Part shown: piece after piece, positions 13,592 through 19,049 of the stretch | Numbering within the stretch: the first letter of the stretch is position 1 | Layout: the number at the start of each line of letters is the position of its first letter | IMG/VR virus record: IMGVR_UViG_3300023240_000133 | Location: 1-22,010 of that record | Strand: one strand, 5' to 3' | Source of the DNA: a virus | DNA: 22,010 bases | Notes under the pieces: generated by a model | Database searches by the model: none | What the model saw: only the letters and a program-made list of their open reading frames with translations | Told to the model about the DNA's origin: nothing | Translations under genes and position numbers: made by a program

Positions 13592-14275
13592 ATGACTGAC
13601 GGCTGGGGTCGAAATACTTGGAGTTCAGGCTCTTGGGGAGAAGGCGTTGATGCAACTGTTCGCTTAGGCGTATGGGGGCGTGGTTCGTGGGGCCAAGGTG
13701 CGTGGGGCGGAGGCTTAGGTCTTGCTACTACAGGCGTAGTAGGCTCAGTTCAGGTAGCGGCGGGTGCAGTTGTTGTCCTTACGGGGGTTCAGTCTACTTT
13801 TGCTCTAGGTAACGTAGCGGTTACGGGCGAAGCGGGTGCAGTTAGTGTACTGGGTAACGCCTCTGACGGATATGTGGGTACAGCCACGATACAGGCTTCC
13901 GCTACGGTCAACCCAACTGGGGTCCAAGCCCTAGGGCAAACAGGCGAAGCCCGAGTTGTAGAAACTACTGGAGTTGTGCTTGTAGGACTCCAAACCAACT
14001 CAGCACTGGGTATAATCGGGGTAACAGGGGATGCCACTGTTACCGAGGTTGGCGTACAAACAAACTCTTCCCTCGGCAATGTAACAGTCCTACTACAGCA
14101 GAATGTAGACGTAACTGGGGTACAGGGCACTACAGCACTAGGTGAAACAACACAAACAGCACTGGCTAATGTTTATATAACAGGGGTAAGTGCCACTGGC
14201 GGAGTAGGAAATGTACTAGTCTGGAGCGAGATTGTTCCGGGTGGCAACCCTAATTGGATTGATGTAGCAGCATGA
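13592..14275 (+). CDS. Trp-Gly and TGVQ-repeat protein, probable virion surface
   Basis: A 227-aa protein of unusual composition. Residues 4-41 repeat short W-G units (TWSSGSWGEG, VWGRGSWGQGAWGGG). From about residue 60 to 212 a degenerate unit recurs about six times, built on [T/V]G[V/L]Qxxx[A/S]LG followed by alternating Val: LTGVQSTFALGNVAV, PTGVQALGQTGEARV, VGLQTNSALGIIGV, VGVQTNSSLGNVTV, VTGVQGTTALGE, ITGVSATGGVGNVLV. Such units suggest a beta-helix or stacked beta repeats, common in fibres. No clear ribosome site precedes ATG 13592. Its stop overlaps the next ATG (ATGA). It is probably a structural or fibre-base protein; the exact role is unknown. Confidence 0.65.
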   Translation: MTDGWGRNTWSSGSWGEGVDATVRLGVWGRGSWGQGAWGGGLGLATTGVVGSVQVAAGAVVVLTGVQSTFALGNVAVTGEAGAVSVLGNASDGYVGTATIQASATVNPTGVQALGQTGEARVVETTGVVLVGLQTNSALGIIGVTGDATVTEVGVQTNSSLGNVTVLLQQNVDVTGVQGTTALGETTQTALANVYITGVSATGGVGNVLVWSEIVPGGNPNWIDVAA

Positions 14276-14487
14276 TTATATTTAACGAAGCAACTAAAAT
14301 AGCAAATGGCGCAATCGACCCCAAACATGAGGTTCAAGTAGTTTGCGGGGCGTGCGGCTATGATCTTGACAAGGAAGAGCTAAATGCCGATACTTGTGGG
14401 GACTGTGGGGGAACCCTTACTTTGCGGCAAAGTACAAAGATTTACGCAACAAGCGTTCCCTCTGCCTCTGGCAGTACCCTAACATAA
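14272..14487 (+). CDS. small zinc-ribbon protein, function unknown
   Basis: A 71-aa protein coupled to the previous gene by an ATGA overlap. VVCGACGYDLDKEELN followed by DTCGDCGGTLTL gives two CxxC pairs about 16 residues apart, a compact zinc ribbon. The ends have no recognisable features. It lies directly before the tail-fibre gene. It could be a fibre-assembly or attachment factor, or a regulatory protein; nothing in the sequence decides. This is the second small zinc-ribbon protein in the structural cluster. Confidence 0.7.
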   Translation: MIIFNEATKIANGAIDPKHEVQVVCGACGYDLDKEELNADTCGDCGGTLTLRQSTKIYATSVPSASGSTLT

Positions 14488-14503
14488 GTACCGGAGAAAC
14501 CAA

Positions 14504-15847
14504 ATGCCTACTTTTAATAACAACTTACGACTTAAAGAAATCACCACAGGTGATGAGGACGGTACTTGGGGCACTAGCACTAACACCAACCTTGAGCTTG
14601 TTACCGACGGTTTTAGCTACGGCACAAAGGATATGGCGGCTGACGCTGATGAAACCTTCACAATGCCTGATGCTACGGCTGACGCTACTCGCGGTTTCTA
14701 CCTAAAGTTTACCTCAGGTGTATCGCTAACCGCTACACGCACGATTACACTCGGCCCCAACACCATATCCAAGGTGTGGATGATTGAGAACGCTACAACG
14801 GGCAGCCAGACCCTCACGATCAAGCAAGGTTCAGGCGCTACAGTAGATGTCCCTAGTGGCAGTAAGCTGATGGTGGTTACCGACGGTGCTGGCGCAGGCG
14901 CTGCGGTACTTAATGCTAACCCTACTGAAATAGGCGGCAGTGTTACCTCTGTAGCAGTAACTGGAACGGTTAATGGAATTACGCTTACAGGAGGCCCAGT
15001 TACCAGCTCCGGCACTTTCACGCTTGGCGGGTCTTTGTCGGATGTGGACCTTACCTCACAGGTTACAGGCACCCTGCCTACCGCTAACGGGGGTACGGGT
15101 ACTACCGCTACTACCTTTGCTAACCTGACTACCAATGTCACAGGCACACTACCTGTCGCTAACGGTGGTACTGGCATTACGTCCCTTGGGGCGGGTGTTG
15201 CGGGCTTCCTTGGTACTCCGTCTAGTGCAAACCTTATAACGGCAGTAACGGACGAGACGGGTACAGGTGCTTTGGTATTCGCTACTAGCCCGACATTTGT
15301 TACTCCAGTCTTAGGAACCCCCGCTTCTGGGGTAATGACTAACGTTTCAGGAACAGCGGCCTCTTTAACCGCTGGACTTGCTACGGACACAGTAACTAAG
15401 ACCGGAACAGGTTCTACCTACGCGACTAATACCTCACCTACGTTTGTGACACCGGTTCTTGGTACACCCGCTTCTGGCACGTTGTCAGGATGCACGGTTG
15501 ATGGCACAGACGCGGTTGGCTTCCGTAATATCCCCCAAAACAGACAGTCTGCCAACTACACATTAGTGCTTACAGACAACGGAAGGCATATCTTCCACCC
15601 ATCTAGTGATGCCAGTACCCGAACATACACCATCCCCGCAAACGCCTCCGTGGCTTACCCCATCGGAACCGCGCTTACTTTTGTCAACATGACAAGTCAG
15701 GTAGTGTCTATTGCAATAACAACAGACGTAATGCGGTTGGCGAAAGACGGAACTACTGGAACACGGAGCTTGGCGCAATATGGTTCTGCGACTGCGCTAA
15801 AGATTGAGTCCGCACTGTGGCTCATCAGCGGGAGCGCCTTAACGTGA
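14504..15847 (+). CDS. tail fibre protein
   Basis: A 447-aa protein, ribosome site GGAGA. The N-terminus (MPTFNNNLRLKEITTGDEDG, TWGTSTNTNLELVTDGF) looks like a fibre base. The central region carries classical fibre repeats: TGTLPTANGGTGTT and TGTLPVANGGTGIT (about 188-228), and SPTFVTPVLGTPASG twice (residues 262 and 311). The C-terminal domain (about 335-447: RNIPQNRQSANYTLVLTDNG, RTYTIPANASVAYPIGTALT, TRSLAQYGSATALKIESALW) is a common distal fibre domain. It probably forms a trimer that contacts the cell surface. The stop TGA overlaps the GTG of the following propeller gene, so the two are likely co-expressed and may act in one adhesion structure. Confidence 0.88.
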   Translation: MPTFNNNLRLKEITTGDEDGTWGTSTNTNLELVTDGFSYGTKDMAADADETFTMPDATADATRGFYLKFTSGVSLTATRTITLGPNTISKVWMIENATTGSQTLTIKQGSGATVDVPSGSKLMVVTDGAGAGAAVLNANPTEIGGSVTSVAVTGTVNGITLTGGPVTSSGTFTLGGSLSDVDLTSQVTGTLPTANGGTGTTATTFANLTTNVTGTLPVANGGTGITSLGAGVAGFLGTPSSANLITAVTDETGTGALVFATSPTFVTPVLGTPASGVMTNVSGTAASLTAGLATDTVTKTGTGSTYATNTSPTFVTPVLGTPASGTLSGCTVDGTDAVGFRNIPQNRQSANYTLVLTDNGRHIFHPSSDASTRTYTIPANASVAYPIGTALTFVNMTSQVVSIAITTDVMRLAKDGTTGTRSLAQYGSATALKIESALWLISGSALT

Positions 15848-16896
15848 GTGGTGCACTACTAGCAGTTTTTCAGAACCAGCGGGGGTTTGTCACTGTTCCG
15901 AGTGGACCATTCTTCGTAGCAACCGCTCACTTTACAAGCCCTAACGTTTCAGCTTACCCTTGGAGCGCGTCAGGGTTTGGGACTAAGTTTTCTAATCCTA
16001 GTACATTACCCACCGCAACTGGCAACGATGTTGCCTTCAGCCCCGCTGGAACTGAGATAGCAGTAGGCCACACCTCAAGCCCTTATGTTTCAGCTTACCC
16101 TTGGAGCGAGTCAGGGTTTGGGACTAAGTTTTCTAATCCCGGCACTTTACCTACAGGCAATGGCAACGCCGTTGCCTTCAGCCCCGCCGGAACTGGGATA
16201 GGTATAGCTCACAACTCAAGCCCTTATCTCGCAGCTTACCCTTGGAGCGCGTCAGGGTTTGGGACTAAGTTTTCTAATCCTAGTACATTACCCACCGGAA
16301 CTGGCAACGGCGTAGCATTCAGCCCAGCAGGAACTGAGATAGCTATAGGCCACACCACAAGCCCTTACGTTTCAGCTTATTCTTGGAGTGCTTCTGGATT
16401 CGGGGCTAAATTCGCTAACCCTGGCACTTTACCAACATTTACTGGCGACGGCGTTGCCTTTAGCCCCACTGGAACTGAGATAGCTATAGGTCACAACTTA
16501 ACCCCGTTTGTCTCGGCTTACCCTTGGAGTGCATCGGGATTTGGGACTAAGTTTTCTAACCCCAGCACTTTACCTACAGGCGATGGCAACGGCGTTGCCT
16601 TCAGCCCAGCAGGAACTGAGATAGGTATAGCTCACGCAGCTTACCCTTATGTTTCAGCTTATCCTTGGAGTGCTTCAGGGTTTGGGACTAAGTTTTCTAA
16701 TCCTAGTACATTGCCAGCAGGAATTGGAGCGAGCATTGCCTTCGACCCCGCTGGAGCTGCAATACTAGTAGGCCACCAGTCCAGCCCTTATCTCGCAGCT
16801 TACCCTTGGAGTGCTTCTGGATTCGGGGTTAAATTCGCTAACCCTAGCACTTTACCCACCGGAACTTGCCAAGGTGTAGCATTCACCGCACTATAA
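15844..16896 (+). CDS. seven-bladed beta-propeller protein, putative receptor-binding
   Basis: About 350 aa built almost wholly from seven 47-residue repeats of the form PYVSAYPWSASGFGTKFSNP, then STLPTGTGNG, then VAFSPAGTEIAIGH. VAFSPAGTEIA resembles the start of WD40/YVTN-type propeller blades. The first repeat lacks its VAFSPAG strand, and the C-terminus ends GVAFTAL, which would complete the ring (velcro closure), giving seven blades. The frame is open from ATG 15817, but GTG 15844 overlaps the fibre stop (GTGA) and has GGGAG nine bases upstream, so I prefer it. A Val/Phe-rich stretch (VSGALLAVFQNQRGFVTVPS) precedes the ring. It probably binds host surface molecules together with the fibre; the ligand is unknown. 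Confidence 0.82.
   Translation: MSGALLAVFQNQRGFVTVPSGPFFVATAHFTSPNVSAYPWSASGFGTKFSNPSTLPTATGNDVAFSPAGTEIAVGHTSSPYVSAYPWSESGFGTKFSNPGTLPTGNGNAVAFSPAGTGIGIAHNSSPYLAAYPWSASGFGTKFSNPSTLPTGTGNGVAFSPAGTEIAIGHTTSPYVSAYSWSASGFGAKFANPGTLPTFTGDGVAFSPTGTEIAIGHNLTPFVSAYPWSASGFGTKFSNPSTLPTGDGNGVAFSPAGTEIGIAHAAYPYVSAYPWSASGFGTKFSNPSTLPAGIGASIAFDPAGAAILVGHQSSPYLAAYPWSASGFGVKFANPSTLPTGTCQGVAFTAL
15928..16893 (+). repeat. seven tandem 141-bp coding repeats
   Basis: The AGCTTA-type anchor (GGCTTA in the fifth unit) occurs at 15951, 16092, 16233, 16374, 16515, 16656 and 16797, each exactly 141 bp apart with no indels. Units 4 and 7 share a variant block (GATTCGGGG, then AAATTCGCTAACC). Units 2 and 5 share ATAGGTATAGCTCAC. 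This shows an extra three-unit (423-bp) periodicity. The repeats encode the propeller blades. Confidence 0.97.
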
Positions 16897-16906
16897 GGAA
16901 TAAAAT

Positions 16907-17218
16907 ATGAAGCATAAACAACTACCAAGCACCTACAAAGCAGACACGATAGCCAGTGCCATGTACGCAAGAGAGGTGGAATACTTCCACTACGATTTTG
17001 ACGCTAAGAACTTTGAGCATCTGATTGATAACGCGCCCACAGGGGCCAACACTAAGGATATTCAAGAAAGGCTTGAGTCTACACGCGCACAGATGGTGGC
17101 AGTGGAAAACACCTACAAAGCCCTAGAAGCTCAAATAACTGACCAGTCAGAACACGAAGCGGCAGTCATTAGAACCACTAAAAAGAGGAAAGAAGATGAG
17201 ATACGTGCAGACAAGTAA
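16907..17218 (+). CDS. small helical protein after the fibre genes, function unknown
   Basis: A 103-aa protein with AAGGAA before the ATG. The central REVEYFHYDFDAKNFEHLID is followed by a long charged helix (KDIQERLESTRAQMVAVENT, YKALEAQITDQSEHEAAVIR, TTKKRKEDEIRADK) that should form a coiled coil. The pattern is one I recall behind phage fibre genes. A role as fibre assembly helper or attachment spacer is plausible but inferred from position. Its 3' end overlaps the next gene by 23 bp. Confidence 0.7.
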   Translation: MKHKQLPSTYKADTIASAMYAREVEYFHYDFDAKNFEHLIDNAPTGANTKDIQERLESTRAQMVAVENTYKALEAQITDQSEHEAAVIRTTKKRKEDEIRADK

Positions 17219-17738
17219 AGGTGCTTTTGTTCGGCATATACTTAATGAGTTCGAAAACATTCGCTGGGACGATACGCACAAAACTTCAGTTAGAAAGCTG
17301 TCTGAAGATGAGCGCAAGCAGTTTGGCGTTTTTCAATTACAGTTAGTTACACCCCCTGCTTTTAACCCAGCTTCTCAGGCTAGGGGAGAGGTGGAGCCAT
17401 TATTGGTTTCTGACGTTTGGACTCAAAACTGGGTAGTAACTGATCTGGATGGAGATGTTTTGGCAGAGGCTCAGGCAGCGGCTTCAGCAAAAGCTGCAAA
17501 AGACTCCAAAATAACAGGCATAGAGATACTTGGTGTCATGTGCTCTGCTACTAAAGAGGACCAGATGGGTTTGACCGCAATAGGCTTGGACTACTCAATG
17601 ACTGCTTCCGCGGGAGATAAGTTTGAGTCTACGAAGTTTGAGTTTGCTAACGGGAATAGCTTGGTTATCACCCATGATAATTTCCTTAGCATTTATGGTA
17701 TTTGGGTTCCCTTCAGAAAGTCGTTCTTCTTGCCATAA
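17196..17738 (+). CDS. conserved protein of the fibre module, possible assembly factor
   Basis: A 180-aa protein with AGAGGAAAGAAG ahead of the ATG. The N-terminal half (VRKLSEDERKQFGVFQLQLV, TQNWVVTDLDGDVLAEAQAA) resembles the short domains of tail-fibre assembly proteins. An Ala/Lys helix links it to a C-terminal domain: IEILGVMCSATKEDQMGLTA, KFEFANGNSLVITHDNFLSI, YGIWVPFRKSFFLP. This 'KEDQ.GL.A..  F.F.NGN.L..T..N...I...W..FR..FF' arrangement is known near phage fibre genes. It probably helps fold or attach the fibre. The family assignment is uncertain. Confidence 0.65.
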   Translation: MRYVQTSKGAFVRHILNEFENIRWDDTHKTSVRKLSEDERKQFGVFQLQLVTPPAFNPASQARGEVEPLLVSDVWTQNWVVTDLDGDVLAEAQAAASAKAAKDSKITGIEILGVMCSATKEDQMGLTAIGLDYSMTASAGDKFESTKFEFANGNSLVITHDNFLSIYGIWVPFRKSFFLP

Positions 17739-17847
17739 TGCTATTTAACTGATTACTTGGTGAAATTATTGACCCACCTTACAGAGAGTAAATTTGGCGT
17801 AGTTGTCAGACGACTGGCCCACTAGCCCGTAGTAATGGAGCAGCACC

Positions 17848-18093
17848 ATGACCGAAGCACAGATAGAGCAGTTAATAGAGAAGGCGGCGGCGGCAGGTGC
17901 TAAAAAGGCTCTGCATGATATTGGCCTGTCAGATGTAGATGCCAACACAGACTTGAGGGAGCTTCGGTCGGTCCTTGACGCATGGCGCATGGCTAAACGT
18001 ACAGCAGGGAAGGCGATTGTGCAGACACTGACATATCTGTTCCTTGGCGCTTTGATGGCGGGTACTTACTTGAAAATAACAGGTAAAGTATAG
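17848..18093 (+). CDS. holin-like small membrane protein
   Basis: An 81-aa protein with GGAG upstream. An N-terminal amphipathic helix (TEAQIEQLIEKAAAAGAKKA), then LHDIGLSDVDANTDLRELRS, a basic stretch (AWRMAKRTAGKA) and a single hydrophobic segment (about 58-73, IVQTLTYLFLGALMAGTYL). The 'LHDIGL...N...ELR..LDAWR.AKRT' pattern resembles a small phage family (DUF6127-like) that I associate with lysis cassettes. One membrane segment and the place just before the other lysis genes favour a holin or holin-like protein that would let the endolysin cross the inner membrane. The family name is from memory and not certain. Confidence 0.65.
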   Translation: MTEAQIEQLIEKAAAAGAKKALHDIGLSDVDANTDLRELRSVLDAWRMAKRTAGKAIVQTLTYLFLGALMAGTYLKITGKV

Positions 18094-18100
18094 GGGGTAT

Positions 18101-18469
18101 ATGAGTCATTTCTCATCCAATTTTATAGCTGAGGCCGTTGATGGCGGGTGGCTCTTGCGTCAAGGGCTCGTATACCATAGTGATATACTAGGCCGAATTG
18201 TTGAGGTACCAGAGGGGTATATTACCGATCTGGCCTCAGTGCCTAGACTATTCCGTTTTATAGTGCCCGTAGCAAATGCACGTAACCGGAGAGCAGCGGT
18301 GGTCCATGACTACTTATGCACCCACGGCAAGGGCATTGTTAAGCACCAAAAGCAAGCAGATCAAGTGTTTAGGGAAGCATTAGGTGTTGTTGGGCTAGGT
18401 AGGATGCGCTCCGCTGCGCTATACTACCCAGTACGTACATTCCAATGGTTTAAGGGGTTGTTCACATGA
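18101..18469 (+). CDS. DUF1353 family protein
   Basis: A 122-aa protein with a GGGGG ribosome site. GYITDLASVPRLFRFIVPVA, then RNRRAAVVHDYLCTHG and KQADQVFREALGVVGLGRMR are the defining pattern of DUF1353 (TDLAS.P, VHDYL, AD..F.EAL). The family is common in phage lysis and tail regions and has no established function. The conserved Asp, His and Asp residues could form a small catalytic or metal site. The next gene overlaps by 4 bp (ATGA). Its place in the lysis cassette suggests an accessory lysis or cell-wall role; this is inference. Confidence 0.85.
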   Translation: MSHFSSNFIAEAVDGGWLLRQGLVYHSDILGRIVEVPEGYITDLASVPRLFRFIVPVANARNRRAAVVHDYLCTHGKGIVKHQKQADQVFREALGVVGLGRMRSAALYYPVRTFQWFKGLFT

Positions 18470-18696
18470 GAGCATTAATTTTACTAGCATTGCTAGTACC
18501 AGCGTGTAGTCAGCTTAATAGTCTGCAAATTGAAGCGGGCGAGAACGCAATGGCCTGCGTTAAAGGTAGCACATCTGCTACCAGCGGCCTATTTGGGGGT
18601 AACATAGCGGGCATCACTGTGGAGGTTCCCTCTACTGTAGACACTTCAAGCTGGACTGCGGAAGACTGGAAGACCCTTGCTGAGTTGTGTGACTGA
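18466..18696 (+). CDS. small lipoprotein (putative)
   Basis: A 76-aa protein starting inside the previous stop. MRALILLALLVPACSQLNSL has a hydrophobic signal and a lipobox-like VPAC with Cys14 as the probable lipidated residue. The mature part (MACVKGSTSATSGLFGGNIA, then WTAEDWKTLAELC) is about 63 residues with two further cysteines. Lipoproteins in lysis cassettes can be outer-membrane spanins, but no inner-membrane partner gene is visible and the sequence is not Pro-rich, so that role is uncertain. The TGATG overlap with the endolysin gene suggests coordinated expression. Confidence 0.7.
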   Translation: MRALILLALLVPACSQLNSLQIEAGENAMACVKGSTSATSGLFGGNIAGITVEVPSTVDTSSWTAEDWKTLAELCD

Positions 18697-19046
18697 TGCT
18701 CACCCTAACGTACTTTAAGCGGTCTGAGTTTGACTGTAAGCATACGGGGCTTAACGGCATGGCCCCTGAGTTCTTGGAGCGGCTTGACAGACTTCGGGCC
18801 GCTTGCGGTTTTGCCTTTAGTATTACTAGTGGGTACCGAGATACAAGCCACCCTAATGAATGCCGCAAAGCCAAAGGCGGTACACACACTCAAGGCATCG
18901 CAGCCGACATACGTATTACTAACGGCGCAGACAGATATATGATTGTCCAAAATGCACTCCTGCTGGGTTTTACAGGCATAGGAGTAGCTAAGACTTTTGT
19001 TCACGTAGACATTCGGGAAACCACCCCCGTACTATGGACCTATTAA
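18696..19046 (+). CDS. endolysin, zinc peptidase of the M15 type
   Basis: A 116-aa protein. SGYRDTSHPNECRKAKGGTH followed by TQGIAADIRI and later GIGVAKTFVHVDIR is the M15 (D-Ala-D-Ala type) peptidase pattern. Probable zinc ligands are H64, D71 and H103, with D105 following in HVD. It should cut peptide cross-links of peptidoglycan. No signal peptide or separate wall-binding domain is present, so release depends on the holin-like protein upstream. The start ATG overlaps the lipoprotein stop. Confidence 0.9.
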   Translation: MLTLTYFKRSEFDCKHTGLNGMAPEFLERLDRLRAACGFAFSITSGYRDTSHPNECRKAKGGTHTQGIAADIRITNGADRYMIVQNALLLGFTGIGVAKTFVHVDIRETTPVLWTY

Positions 19047-19049
19047 GTT

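Noticed and set aside
14698-15390. 230-codon open frame on the minus strand
   Set aside because: It is a shadow of the tail fibre gene. Thr/Gly/Val-rich codons read backwards avoid stops, and the product is a Pro/Val/Ser-rich string without pattern.
15800-15847. programmed frameshift joining fibre and propeller
   Set aside because: No slippery heptamer or strong downstream hairpin is seen; a GTGA reinitiation with a ribosome site fits better.
15928-16893. CRISPR-like regular repeats
   Set aside because: The 141-bp units are contiguous, in frame and wholly coding, without spacers.
17739-17847. promoter or terminator in the gap before the holin-like gene
   Set aside because: The 109-bp gap has small inverted repeats, but no stem followed by a T tract and no paired -35/-10 that I could defend.
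18466-19046. classical spanin pair (embedded or overlapping i-spanin/o-spanin)
   Set aside because: Only the lipoprotein is present. I see no second frame with a membrane anchor and periplasmic coiled coil.
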